Positions 25,588 to 33,647 of a stretch of DNA of 49,064 bases are shown here, piece after piece. The notes beneath the pieces were generated by a model. That model saw only the letters and a program-made list of their open reading frames with translations, did not search any database and was not told where the DNA came from. Source of the stretch: Pseudomonas sp. GM74. Its GTDB lineage: Bacteria; Pseudomonadota; Gammaproteobacteria; Pseudomonadales; Pseudomonadaceae. The stretch lies in the NCBI RefSeq assembly GCF_000282455.1, contig NZ_AKJG01000110.1, positions 1-49,064 of the forward strand. The letters are read 5' to 3'. Every line of letters begins with the position of its first letter. Position 1 is the stretch's first letter. Made by a program: the position numbers and the translations under genes.

Positions 25588-25946
25588 ATACGCCAATGTC
25601 GATGTGGGTGGAAATCCCGGTGGCGATCCTGCTGGTGCTCGGCAGCCTGTTTGCGTTGATCGGCGCCACGGGCCTGCTGCGCATGAAGGACTACTTCCAG
25701 CGCATGCACCCACCGGCCCTGGCCTCGACGCTCGGGACCTGGTGCGTGGCGCTGGCTTCGATCATCTATTTTTCGGCGCTCAAGTCCGCGCCGGTCTTGC
25801 ACGCCTGGCTGATTCCGATCCTGCTGGCGATTACCGTGCCGGTGACGACACTGCTGCTGGCCCGGGCGGCGCTGTTTCGCAAACGCATGGCCGGGGATGA
25901 TGTGCCGGCCGAGGTGAGCAGCCGGCGGACCGAGAGCGGCAGTTAG
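25584..25946 (+). CDS. mrpG: Mrp antiporter subunit G
   Basis: A 120-residue protein with three helices and the MnhG pattern GSLFALIGATGLLRMKDYFQ followed by RMHPPALASTLGTWCVAL. It overlaps mrpF by four bases and closes the operon. The tail after residue 100 (RKRMAGDDVPAEVSSRRTES) is charged and probably cytoplasmic. A REP pair follows within 30 bases and may protect or end the transcript. Confidence 0.92.
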   Translation: MNTPMSMWVEIPVAILLVLGSLFALIGATGLLRMKDYFQRMHPPALASTLGTWCVALASIIYFSALKSAPVLHAWLIPILLAITVPVTTLLLARAALFRKRMAGDDVPAEVSSRRTESGS

Positions 25947-25971
25947 ACCAAGGATTTTTAGTGCCTGGACC

Positions 25972-26073
25972 GGCCTCTTCGCGGGCAAGCCCGCTCCCAC
26001 AAGGGTGGGTGTCTAACTCAAAAGGTGTGTACACACCAGACACTGTGGGAGCGGGCTTGCCCGCGAAGAGGCC
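25972..26073. repeat. REP pair with 30-bp perfect inverted repeat
   Basis: The arms 25972-26001 and 26044-26073 are perfect 30-base inverted copies (GGCCTCTTCGCGGGCAAGCC...). The 42-base loop holds another perfect palindrome, GGTGTGTACACACC. It separates the mrp operon from the convergent DUF3995 gene and probably folds into a very stable structure. Confidence 0.9.
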
Positions 26074-26102
26074 AGTACTGTCACTACAGAAATGTCGATC
26101 AA

Positions 26103-26540
26103 TCAAATCCAGGCCACCGCCAACAACCCCGCCCCCAGCACCACACACAACGGCGAATAAACCCAGGTGTCGAGCCGGGCGAACTTCGAGCCTTTGACCT
26201 CCTTGAAAAACCCCACCAGCTCCGAATCGCCAATGGCCCGGGCGAACAGCAAAATCGCGATCGTGCTGATCACCCACTGCAACGACCGGTGATGCAAGGG
26301 TGGCAGGCACCAACCCACCCGCAAGCACACCAGCATGGCAATCAACAGCAACAGTCCGGCCACCACCAGCGTGATCCAGCCTCGCGGCTTGAACGCCGGC
26401 CTCAGTTGCGCACTGCCCTCCTGCGGTACTTGCGGGACCGCCGCCACCGCCGCCCACTCGCCACCCAACGCCCAATAAACATGCACCAGACTGATCACGG
26501 TGAAGATCGTCACCAGCGACTGAGCCAACAACAGGGTCAT
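26103..26540 (-). CDS. DUF3995-family membrane protein
   Basis: A 145-residue protein with four predicted transmembrane helices (residues about 3-25, 55-77, 85-105, 125-143). The N-terminal VISLVHVYWALGGEWA and later TLVVAGLLLLIAMLV and FARAIGDSELVGFFK match what I recall of DUF3995 proteins, which have no known function. It is monocistronic, convergent with the mrp operon. Confidence 0.75.
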   Translation of the reverse strand: MTLLLAQSLVTIFTVISLVHVYWALGGEWAAVAAVPQVPQEGSAQLRPAFKPRGWITLVVAGLLLLIAMLVCLRVGWCLPPLHHRSLQWVISTIAILLFARAIGDSELVGFFKEVKGSKFARLDTWVYSPLCVVLGAGLLAVAWI

Positions 26541-26577
26541 GGTTCAGAAATCCTTGAAAGGGATATGAACCGAACAT

Positions 26578-26663
26578 TGTAGGAGCTACCGCAGGCTGCG
26601 ATGTCGTGATTTTGCTTTTTCATGACAAAGATCAAAAGATCCCGACCTGCGGCAGCGCCTACA
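26578..26663. repeat. Second-family REP pair
   Basis: A GTAGGAGCTACCGCAGGCTG-type element and its inverted partner (CTGCGGCAGCGCCTACA) around an AT-rich centre with GATCAAAAGATC. It lies between the DUF3995 gene and the end of the betaine-binding protein gene. Confidence 0.75.
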
Positions 26664-27672
26664 GGGCGGCGGAGACTTTATCCGCCACGTCCTTGGGCAA
26701 CCAGGCCCGCCAGACGTCGGGATGGGCCTTCATGAACGCCTCTGCCGCCTGGCGCGGTGGCGTATGTTTCTCGCTCATCTCGGCCAGCGCCTTGTTCAGC
26801 GGATCGATCGGAAAATCGACCTTGGCAAAGAACTCGGCAATGTGCGGATATTGCTTCTGGAAGGGGGCGGACACACCGATCGACAGCTTGGAGGCCAGGG
26901 AACGGGTCGGCTGTGGATTGGGGTTGTCGGCGTCGGTCAGGGTCTTCCAGGCTTCGGCGTCGAACGGCGGCTCTTCCAGTTGAATCAGCTTGAAGCGGCC
27001 AAGCAACGGCGTGGGCGACCAGTAGTAAAACAGCACCGGCTTGCCACGATGAATTGACGAGCTGATCTCTGCATCCAGTGCCGCGCCCGACCCGCTGCGG
27101 AAATTCACGTAGCTGTCGTCCAGCCCATACGCCTTGAGCTTCTGCTTGTTGACCACTTCCGAGGTCCAGCCGATAGGGCTGTTGAGAAAACGTCCTTTTG
27201 TCGGGGCTTCCGGGTCCTTGAACACGTCTTTGTAACGCGGCAGGTCGCTGACGCTGCGCAAGTCCGGCGCCAGCGGCTTGATGCCCTTGGCCGGGTCGCC
27301 CTTGATCACATATTCCGGCACCCACCAGCCTTCGGTAGCACCCTTGACCGTGTCGCCGAGGCTGACGACCTTGCCTTCGGCTTCCGCCTTGACCCAGACC
27401 GGGCTGCGACCGGCCCACTCTTCGCCAATGACCTGGATGTCATTGTTGGCCAGCGCGGTTTCCAGGGTGATGGTGGTGCCCGGCAAGGTGTCGGTCGGCA
27501 GCCCGTAGCCCTTCTCGACTATGATGCGCAGGACATCGGTAATCAGGCTGCCGCTTTCCCAGTTCAGGTCGGCGAAGTGGATCGGTGCCTGGGCGGCAGA
27601 CGCCGGGGCGGGTGTCGCCAGCAAACCGAAAGTGGCCAGGACCGCAGCCAGCAACCGTCGAAATCCGTTCAT
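26659..27672 (-). CDS. Glycine betaine/choline-type ABC substrate-binding protein (OpuAC family)
   Basis: A 337-residue periplasmic binding protein. The signal peptide (MNGFRRLLAAVLATFGLLAT, cleavage near ASA) is followed by the OpuAC fold: IHFADLNWESGSLITDVLRI, GEEWAGRSPVWVKA, GATEGWWVPEYVIKGD and KPVLFYYWSPTPLLGRF. The many tryptophans fit the aromatic cage that holds quaternary amines. The ATG at 27672 has GAGG nine bases upstream; the frame extends 24 bases further. No ABC permease or ATPase is near, so it may serve a transporter encoded elsewhere, as several Pseudomonas betaine or carnitine binding proteins do. Confidence 0.85.
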   Translation of the reverse strand: MNGFRRLLAAVLATFGLLATPAPASAAQAPIHFADLNWESGSLITDVLRIIVEKGYGLPTDTLPGTTITLETALANNDIQVIGEEWAGRSPVWVKAEAEGKVVSLGDTVKGATEGWWVPEYVIKGDPAKGIKPLAPDLRSVSDLPRYKDVFKDPEAPTKGRFLNSPIGWTSEVVNKQKLKAYGLDDSYVNFRSGSGAALDAEISSSIHRGKPVLFYYWSPTPLLGRFKLIQLEEPPFDAEAWKTLTDADNPNPQPTRSLASKLSIGVSAPFQKQYPHIAEFFAKVDFPIDPLNKALAEMSEKHTPPRQAAEAFMKAHPDVWRAWLPKDVADKVSAAL

Positions 27673-27790
27673 GCTTTTGCACCTCGTGCTGTTCACAGCA
27701 ATAGCAGGATGGCCTGGCGGTAGACCGCGAAGCCTCTGAATACTCAGTCCAATGACTGTAGTAGAGGTTGCTGCTTTCGAGGTGCGCGGG

Positions 27791-27994
27791 TCAGTTTTCG
27801 CAAGTTTCCTGCAAACGCATCAGCTCTCGCCTGACCATGCTGGCGTATGGCGCCGGTTGCAGTTGGGAAAGCCGTGACGCCACCCAGTTCAGCCAGGCTC
27901 CTTGCAGAATGGTCTTCTGCCCGAACAACCGCCGCGCTTCGTCTTGAGCGCTGGCCAGGTTCTGTTCGTGGAAATCGGCGCGGGTCAGGGTCAT
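27791..27994 (-). CDS. Small hypothetical protein
   Basis: A 67-residue soluble protein, MTLTRADFHEQNLASAQDEA..., ending RRELMRLQETCEN. I do not recognise a domain; it looks helical. Its start overlaps the stop of the preceding gene (TGATG), so the two are translationally coupled and probably work together. Confidence 0.6.
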   Translation of the reverse strand: MTLTRADFHEQNLASAQDEARRLFGQKTILQGAWLNWVASRLSQLQPAPYASMVRRELMRLQETCEN

Positions 27995-28464
27995 CACTCG
28001 CTGGCCTTGAAGGTCACCAACTCGCCCTTGCGCCATTTGGCCGCCTTGGCGGTCACGGCCTTGAGGGTCTTGGTCAGGCCTTCCTGCAACTGTTGATGGG
28101 CGGCGAACACCATCACCACGCTGTGCCCTTCCTTGAACACGATCCCCTGACCGTCGGCCGTGGTCACGAAGGCGTAGTCGCCAATTCCGTAAACCGTCAG
28201 CTTGATGTCGCGGAACCTGATGTCCAGCTTGCCGCCTTCGCGACTGGGCAGCACGGACGCGCTGAAATGATCGCCGACCTTGAGCTTGAGACCGGGCTTG
28301 TCGTCCACCACCAGGGCTGATTCGGTGTCGATTTCGGCAATGTAAATGCCTTCAGCGTTCTGTTCGGTGATGTAAACGAAACGTGACTGAAACTGCTTGA
28401 CCAGCTTTGCGCGCAAATCACCCAGCACGAACAAAGCATGCATATCGAGATTACTTACTGCCAA
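27994..28464 (-). CDS. Conserved hypothetical soluble protein
   Basis: About 156 residues, of a family I do not recognise by name. The core reads MHALFVLGDLRAKLVKQFQS, then DIRFRDIKLTVYGIGDYAFV and GQGIVFKEGHSVVMVFAAHQ. It has no signal peptide and no membrane helices. The start is uncertain: a TTG at 28464 has GGGGA eight bases upstream, whereas the ATG at 28443 has no clear ribosome site. The open frame to 28587 is unlikely to be coding. It is followed by a coupled 67-residue gene. Confidence 0.6.
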   Translation of the reverse strand: MAVSNLDMHALFVLGDLRAKLVKQFQSRFVYITEQNAEGIYIAEIDTESALVVDDKPGLKLKVGDHFSASVLPSREGGKLDIRFRDIKLTVYGIGDYAFVTTADGQGIVFKEGHSVVMVFAAHQQLQEGLTKTLKAVTAKAAKWRKGELVTFKASE

Positions 28465-28878
28465 GGAAACATCCCCACATCTGAATAATGGTGCCGTGCG
28501 CGAAAAATGAACGCACAGCCAAAAAAGCGGCAATGCCGAAGGTGTAGCCAAAGAACCCGGGTTGAAAGTCCTGAATGAGCAGTGCACTCATTCATCACGA
28601 AGCTTGAGAAGACTACTGGAACGTCACTCGCGTCGTCCTGACTGGTATTCGTCACAGGCTGAAGGAAAACACCCTTCCTGCTGCCAGAAAATTATGGACT
28701 ATCAACTTCAGGGAAAAATCTCATCGAGAAAAAAACTTTTCCTACATATCGTCCGCAAAAAATTGCTTTAGATAAACATCATTCACCCACCAGTGAGGGT
28801 GATTCTAGAGCAGCGATGCTCTTGGCGACTAGCCAAAACGACGTACATACGTCGGTAAAACAATGAAAAGGACTTCAT
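28465..28878. other. AT-rich intergenic region
   Basis: No gene is seen. From about 28660 to 28780 the sequence is much richer in A and T than the rest of the window, as expected for promoters. Near its right end there are two adjacent inverted repeats, listed separately. Confidence 0.5.
28822..28854. promoter_or_regulatory. Two adjacent inverted repeats, candidate operator
   Basis: TTGGC-GACTA-GCCAA (28822-28836) is followed by CGACGTA-CA-TACGTCG (28839-28854), the latter with perfect 7-base arms. They end 24 bases before the start of the small gene at 28879, where a repressor site would be expected. Confidence 0.4.
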
Positions 28879-29127
28879 ATGTGCACGCTGACACACTTTG
28901 CCTATCCCTTGGTGCCTGACTCGAAAACAGCACAGAACCCGCCCCCGGCAGGGCCCGGCCTCCATGAACCAGCGCCCGATGCTCCGACCCGCCCGCGATT
29001 TCAGGTGGTAATGGCGGGCATTGCCTTCTTTCACATCAAGGATATTTCTACAGGCAGTGTAAGAGGTTTCCGAGCCAATCATAACGAAGCCTGTGCCCTC
29101 GCCCGGCTCCTTGAGTCACACGGTTGA
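28879..29127 (+). CDS. Small hypothetical protein
   Basis: An 82-residue protein, with AAGGA seven bases before the ATG. The N-terminal 40 residues are proline-rich and low in complexity. The C-terminal part, FQVVMAGIAFFHIKDISTGS followed by VRGFRANHNEACALARLLE, has the look of a small conserved Pseudomonas family that I cannot name. No signal peptide is evident. Confidence 0.55.
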   Translation: MCTLTHFAYPLVPDSKTAQNPPPAGPGLHEPAPDAPTRPRFQVVMAGIAFFHIKDISTGSVRGFRANHNEACALARLLESHG

Positions 29128-29286
29128 CATGCCCACCGCGCTCGCTTCCATCGACGTTTCGTCTGCCCGCCGACTTATCTCAGCCGTCGACGGGCAACTA
29201 CTGCCATACTGCCCGCCCAATAAAACGGATCCGCAAAAATCGGGTGCGTTGACAACAACAATGTATTACCAAGGGAAGTCTGCAAC

Positions 29287-29517
29287 GTGACGGAATTTGA
29301 TATCGGCGAGTTTTTTATCCGGGGTGAAGCCAGAGAAGTCGAGGGTGAATTTCAGGCCGTGATTGTCATGCGCGCCAAACCACCGCTCAAGACCGTGACG
29401 TATCACCAGGTCGAAAAGGATCGCTGGTTCAAAACCCCGGATGTCGCCGCCATCGCGGCCCAGGAATCGGCCAGGGAACTGAAGGCCGCGGTCGATGCGG
29501 GCGCATTGAATGCCTGA
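29287..29517 (+). CDS. Small hypothetical protein
   Basis: A 76-residue acidic soluble protein starting at GTG (MTEFDIGEFFIRGEAREVEG), with AGGGAAG about nine bases before. It continues FQAVIVMRAKPPLKTVTYHQ and ends in an alanine-rich helix. No domain is recognised. It is followed 130 bases later by the DUF2789 gene on the same strand. Confidence 0.6.
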   Translation: MTEFDIGEFFIRGEAREVEGEFQAVIVMRAKPPLKTVTYHQVEKDRWFKTPDVAAIAAQESARELKAAVDAGALNA

Positions 29518-29646
29518 TGGTCGGGTTGGCAGTCTATGCTCATTGTTGCACTTGAACATCGCGATCGAACTCCACCGCTGCCGCGCCCTCGAATCCTGGG
29601 TGCGCCTCGTCCCTCGACCCGACTGATGACCTGCAAGGAGATGAAG

Positions 29647-29883
29647 ATGGAATCACCGACCCACGACTTGAAAGGCCTGTTCGACCAACTCGGCCTGGAC
29701 TCCAGCCAGAAAGCGATCGACGACTTCATTGCCGGCCATTCCCTGGCTGACGACAAGAAACTCATCGACGCCGAGTTCTGGTCACCGCAACAGGCCGGCT
29801 TCCTCAAGGAACAACTTCGCGAAGACGCAGACTGGGCGCGGGTGGTCGACGACCTGAACCTGCGCATGCACCAGACCCACTGA
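29647..29883 (+). CDS. DUF2789-family protein
   Basis: A 78-residue protein with the DUF2789 look: HDLKGLFDQLGLDSSQKAID, then AEFWSPQQAGFLKEQLREDA and LNLRMHQ. Function is unknown in the family. The start at ATG 29647 has AAGGAG six bases upstream; an ATG at 29641 is too close to that site. Confidence 0.75.
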   Translation: MESPTHDLKGLFDQLGLDSSQKAIDDFIAGHSLADDKKLIDAEFWSPQQAGFLKEQLREDADWARVVDDLNLRMHQTH

Positions 29884-29909
29884 CAACCTCAATGCAGGCT
29901 GCCAGGACT

Positions 29910-30092
29910 TCAGGCGCTCAATTGCGCCTGCCAGGCAGCCTTGCACTCTTGCGCTTCTTCGCGACTGGAGAACGCCGTGCCCCGGCGCTCGCCATTGAGC
30001 AACACGACCCAGCAAACCTTGCGCCCCATGGAGCGAAGATTGGCGGGTACCCCGCTGCCGATCATGACCGCGACATCAACTTTGCCTTGAAT
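29910..30092 (-). CDS. Small protein, possibly with a rare ATT start
   Basis: A short reading frame not easily found by gene callers. From the ATG at 30065 it gives 51 residues containing GRKVCWVVLLNGERRGTAFS and REEAQECKAAWQAQLSA. That ATG has no ribosome site. Nine codons upstream, an in-frame ATT at 30092 has GGGGAGG four bases before it and would give 60 residues (QGKVDVAVMIGSGVPANLRS before the part above). The frame-consistent composition and the strong ribosome site favour the longer form, though ATT starts are rare. Function unknown. Confidence 0.45.
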   Translation of the reverse strand: MQGKVDVAVMIGSGVPANLRSMGRKVCWVVLLNGERRGTAFSSREEAQECKAAWQAQLSA

Positions 30093-30108
30093 GCTGCCTC
30101 CCCGAACT

Positions 30109-30142
30109 TAATTAGCTACCTAATTAGTAGGCATGTTAATTA
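30109..30142. promoter_or_regulatory. Triple TAATTA motif
   Basis: Three copies of TAATTA, each followed by G, at 30109, 30121 and 30137, within 34 bases just upstream of the small gene ending at 29910. In this GC-rich genome that is striking and looks like an operator or an AT-rich promoter. Confidence 0.45.
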
Positions 30143-30221
30143 GTTTCTCGCCGAGGAAACAGCAAATCCCTGCACAGCTTAATTGCAGAACTTGCAACAA
30201 TCATTCGGCAGACCGGATTTT

Positions 30222-31829
30222 TCAGCGCGGCTTTTCCGGTTTGTAGCCCAGGCGAAAACCACCCCAATGCCGGCCCTTGAGCATGATCGGCACCGAAAGA
30301 TCGTGCATCAGCTCGCCGGTATCACGGGTATAGGTTTGCAGCAGCACGGCCTTCTGATGGCTGCCGCAGCGGATCCCGGCGCGGTCAGCGAACTTGCGTT
30401 TGGTCCGGTTCTGCAAGGCATCGACCTGCGCATCTCCCGTCAACGGCTGGCTGAACACCTTGTTATGGGTCGGCACATAACCCTGTTGGGTGCAGGCGAT
30501 GGCGAACACCAATCCTTCGTGACGCGGTAACAACGGCTCTTGTATCGCTGGCAAAACCTGATCGGTGTAGCGGTCGAAACGCGTCTGGTACTTGGCCGGG
30601 CTGGTATCGGGGATGACCTGGTAATTGCGGTCGAACAGATCGTCGAGACTGATTCGACCGGCATCGATATCCGCTTCGAAACGCGCTGCAATCTGGCTCG
30701 CGGCGTCCCGGGCCAGGTCATAGATTCGCTGGTGATAGTCATCCAGCCCCACTTCGGCAAGACGCTCGCTGATGGTTTCGGCCTGCCCTTCCATTTGCAC
30801 CGCCGCCAGGGCCAGGCGCTGAGTCTGCTGGTCGCTGACCACCAGATCGCTGCGCATCTGCTCGATGGCGTGAAACAGGCTGTCGAGTTGTACGCGGTTG
30901 GTGTCTGCCCCTTGGGCGATCTCTCCGACCTGGGATTCGACGCTGGCCGCCAGACGGGCAATGTTCTCCAGGTGCTGCCCCGTCCGCTCTACCTGCTCGA
31001 CACCAGAGTCCAGGTCGCTGGACAGTTGGCGGATCTGCTCCACTACCTGCGCCGTTCGGTGCTGGATGTCGGCCACCATTTCGCCCACCTCCCCCGTGGC
31101 GGTCGCCGTGCGTGCGGCGAGCCCGCGAACCTCGTCGGCCACCACGGCAAACCCGCGACCGTGCTCCCCCGCCCGCGCCGCTTCTATCGCGGCGTTCAAC
31201 GCCAGCAGGTTGGTCTGGCTGGCGATGGACTGAATCACCAGGGTCACCCGCTGGATATCATCGCTGCGCAGGCTCAAGGCTTCGATCAGTTCACGGCTGT
31301 TGCTGGCGCGCTGGCTGAGCTGATGCATGCGCGCGATGGACTCGATCAATTCCGTACGCCCGATCACTCCGCTTTGATGGGCTTCGCTGGCGGCACTGAG
31401 CGCCTGGCGACTGAGGGTCGAGGTGGCCTGTTCGGTGGTGATCATGACCTCGGCATTGCTGACGATCTGTGCCGCCGCCGTGAGCTGCGATTGCAGTTTG
31501 TCCGCCAGTTGCCGAACCGAAAACGCCACGCCGGCGGCCGACAGTGCGTTATGGCTGGTGGTGCAGGAAAGATCGCGAGTCAACTCGCCGATGGCATCGG
31601 GGTTGGCGGGGGCAGCAGCCTGCGGGGTCGCGCGCGAGCGCAGGCGAGGCAGCCAGACAATCAATACGGCCAGGGGCAGGCCAAAGTAGAGCGACCATCC
31701 GCCCAGCGTCATGCCACATAACAACAGCATCAGGGCGATGCTTTGCAGCGTTGGCGTCAACCAGCGGTTTTTCGGCAACAGCACGGGTGCGGGCACTGCC
31801 GCAACCAGAGACCCGTCTCTCGTCATCAT
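30222..31829 (-). CDS. Methyl-accepting chemotaxis protein with C-terminal sensor
   Basis: A 535-residue chemoreceptor. Residues about 25-62 form two closely spaced hydrophobic segments with no room for a periplasmic domain. The signalling region, with the hairpin tip LLALNAAIEAARAGEHGRGF AVVADEVRGLA as two halves, lies around 205-245. After the coiled coils, residues about 395-535 form a separate domain (FDRNYQVIPDTSPAKYQTRF, IACTQQGYVPTHNKVFSQPL, PIMLKGRHWGGFRLGY) that resembles a single Cache-type sensor but would be cytoplasmic. The signal is probably intracellular. ATG 31829 or 31826 is the start. No other che genes are nearby. Confidence 0.85.
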   Translation of the reverse strand: MMTRDGSLVAAVPAPVLLPKNRWLTPTLQSIALMLLLCGMTLGGWSLYFGLPLAVLIVWLPRLRSRATPQAAAPANPDAIGELTRDLSCTTSHNALSAAGVAFSVRQLADKLQSQLTAAAQIVSNAEVMITTEQATSTLSRQALSAASEAHQSGVIGRTELIESIARMHQLSQRASNSRELIEALSLRSDDIQRVTLVIQSIASQTNLLALNAAIEAARAGEHGRGFAVVADEVRGLAARTATATGEVGEMVADIQHRTAQVVEQIRQLSSDLDSGVEQVERTGQHLENIARLAASVESQVGEIAQGADTNRVQLDSLFHAIEQMRSDLVVSDQQTQRLALAAVQMEGQAETISERLAEVGLDDYHQRIYDLARDAASQIAARFEADIDAGRISLDDLFDRNYQVIPDTSPAKYQTRFDRYTDQVLPAIQEPLLPRHEGLVFAIACTQQGYVPTHNKVFSQPLTGDAQVDALQNRTKRKFADRAGIRCGSHQKAVLLQTYTRDTGELMHDLSVPIMLKGRHWGGFRLGYKPEKPR

Positions 31830-31962
31830 CGTTACCCCGTAAAACTTCTAATTGTTGTCTTCGCATTAAACGCCACCATAAAGCCATTATCCATGAGCCT
31901 TTAGTCGCGAACGTTGCAGCAGATCAATAGAAGAACCGGGAAATCGAAGACGGCAGAAAACA

Positions 31963-32028
31963 AAGATCGCAGCCTGCGGCAGCGCCCTACTTCAATTGCG
32001 TAGGAACTGCCGCAGGCTGCGATCTTTT
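31963..32028. repeat. Second-family REP pair
   Basis: GATCGCAGCCTGCGGCAG and its inverted copy CTGCCGCAGGCTGCGATC around a short loop containing the paired GCCCTAC/GTAGGAAC ends. It separates the chemoreceptor gene from the DksA-like gene upstream of the end at 32065. Confidence 0.85.
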
Positions 32029-32064
32029 CAAAGGCAGTCCATCTTGATGGACTGCCTCGCGGAA

Positions 32065-32469
32065 TCAGGCCTGACGCTGGTGCTTGTCGATTTGCTCGTG
32101 ACGTTCCTGAGCTTCGATGCAGTACTTGGTGGTCGGGCTGATCAGCAGGCGCTTGAGGCCAATCGGCTCGCCGCTGTCGTCGCACCAGCCGAAGCTGTCT
32201 TCCTTGATGCGCTCAAGGGCTTGTTCCAACTGAGGCAGCATGCGCTGGTCGCGATCGATCGCGTTCACCAGCCAGGTGCGCTCTTCTTCGACCGAAGCCG
32301 CGTCTGCCGGATCGGCCGGGGTGTCCAGACTTTCGATGGCGATGCGGTTCTGTTCGATGCGCTCATGGGTTTCGACTTTCATGTTCTGCAACAGCTCGGA
32401 GAAAAAAGCATGTTGCTCGGCATTCATGTAGTCATCCGCCGGCATGGCCAGCAACTTGTCCTTTGTCAT
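32065..32469 (-). CDS. DksA/TraR-like RNA polymerase-binding protein, incomplete zinc site
   Basis: A 134-residue DksA homologue. The coiled coil (about 15-90) keeps the tip motif DPADAA (DxxDxA, residues 53-58) that acts in the RNA polymerase secondary channel. The C-terminal globular part keeps only two of four zinc cysteines: Cys96 in CDDSGEPIG (Ser99 replaces the second) and Cys117 in CIEA (Ala120 replaces the fourth). This resembles the zinc-independent DksA2 class described in P. aeruginosa. The start at ATG 32469 is supported by homology (MTKDKLLAMP), though the ribosome site is weak. It probably modulates stringent-type promoters with ppGpp. Confidence 0.82.
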   Translation of the reverse strand: MTKDKLLAMPADDYMNAEQHAFFSELLQNMKVETHERIEQNRIAIESLDTPADPADAASVEEERTWLVNAIDRDQRMLPQLEQALERIKEDSFGWCDDSGEPIGLKRLLISPTTKYCIEAQERHEQIDKHQRQA

Positions 32470-32839
32470 TGATATCTCTATAAAAAAACGTGCATTAAGG
32501 CGAATTAGGGAGCGTTCCGGCAGACCTGGGCAGGCCATCGGAAAGGCGCCGTTTGTTCCAAGCGCCACCCGGCACTCAATTTACGAGGGGCGGCAGTCTA
32601 CGGCCGACTTGAGGCCTCAGCAACCGAAAAGACTGCGAATTTGTCCGACAAAGCCCGGAAAATGCTCTAAGGCAGGCTTTGAGGCGGTAATCGGAGTGCG
32701 TTTATAGCAAGAAATTCAATCGAGCGGCTGTATATAGAAGACAAACGGCTGGCACCGGGCATTATTCACGGTCATTTGCAGGGCCGCGAACCTCAGCTAA
32801 GGTTGTCCCTCCCGAAATGGCCATATAAAGGAAAGGACC
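32470..32839. other. Divergent intergenic region
   Basis: 370 bases between the DksA-like gene and the glutathione transferase gene. No gene is seen. Leaders and promoters of both are expected here, but no convincing -35/-10 pair was found. TATAAAGGAAAGGACC just before the transferase gene is a ribosome site with an A/T-rich lead. Confidence 0.5.
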
Positions 32840-33445
32840 ATGAAGCTGATCGGTATGCTGGACTCGCCCTATGTCAGGCGCGCCGCCATTTCTGCCAAAT
32901 GCCTGGGAATCGCGCTGGAACACCGATCGGTCTCGGTGTTCCGCCACTTCGAACAATTCCGTCAGATCAACCCGGTGGTCAAGGCGCCCACCCTGGTGCT
33001 GGATGACGGTGAGGTGTTGATGGACTCGACACTGATCATCGACTACCTGGAAACCCTGGCCGGCAACAGCCTGTTGCCCGTCGAGCCGAGTCAGCGTCTG
33101 CGCGCGTTGCGCCTGATCGGCCTGGCCCTGGCCGCCAGCGAAAAATCCGTGCAGCTTTACTACGAACGCAATCTGCGGCCGCAGGAGATTCAATTCGAAC
33201 CCTGGGTGCAGCGGGTCGAAGGACAATTGACGGCGGCCTATTCGGCGCTTGAGCGGGATCTGGAAAAGCAGCCGCTGAAAACTGACGGTTCGATTGAGCA
33301 GGATGGCATTACCCTCGCCGTGGCCTGGAGTTTTACCAATCTGGTGGTACCGGATCAGGTGAATGCGGTGCAGTTTCCGCGGATTGCTGCGTTCACGGCG
33401 TATGCCGAAGGGCTTGATGTGTTTGTGAGTACACCGATCGATTAA
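32840..33445 (+). CDS. Glutathione S-transferase family protein
   Basis: A 201-residue GST-fold protein. The N-terminal thioredoxin-like half starts MKLIGMLDSPYVRRAAISAK, with Ser9 as the likely glutathione-contact residue, then VVKAPTLVLDDGEVLMDSTL with the cis-proline and the gamma-glutamyl site. The helical C-terminal half covers 85-200. GGAAAGGA precedes the ATG. The substrate is not predictable; such proteins detoxify electrophiles or act in regulation. A REP follows the stop. Confidence 0.87.
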   Translation: MKLIGMLDSPYVRRAAISAKCLGIALEHRSVSVFRHFEQFRQINPVVKAPTLVLDDGEVLMDSTLIIDYLETLAGNSLLPVEPSQRLRALRLIGLALAASEKSVQLYYERNLRPQEIQFEPWVQRVEGQLTAAYSALERDLEKQPLKTDGSIEQDGITLAVAWSFTNLVVPDQVNAVQFPRIAAFTAYAEGLDVFVSTPID

Positions 33446-33464
33446 AAAAAGGTTGCCTGATCTG

Positions 33465-33497
33465 GCCCCATCGCGAGCAAGCTCGCTCCCACAGGGG
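33465..33497. repeat. REP palindrome
   Basis: A single CATCGCGAGCAAGCTCGCTC-type REP after the GST gene and 150 bases before the two-component system. Confidence 0.85.
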
Positions 33498-33647
33498 ATT
33501 GCGTTCCCTTGTAGCAGCGACTTTGTTCAGCGGGTTTTATGCATTGACCGAAGCCCGGAATTTCCATGAACTTTTATTTAGAAAGCCTGCGGTCATTTCT
33601 TGGCAAAATGCCGCACAACGTTGTGAACATTTAATCAGGCCAGCCCT

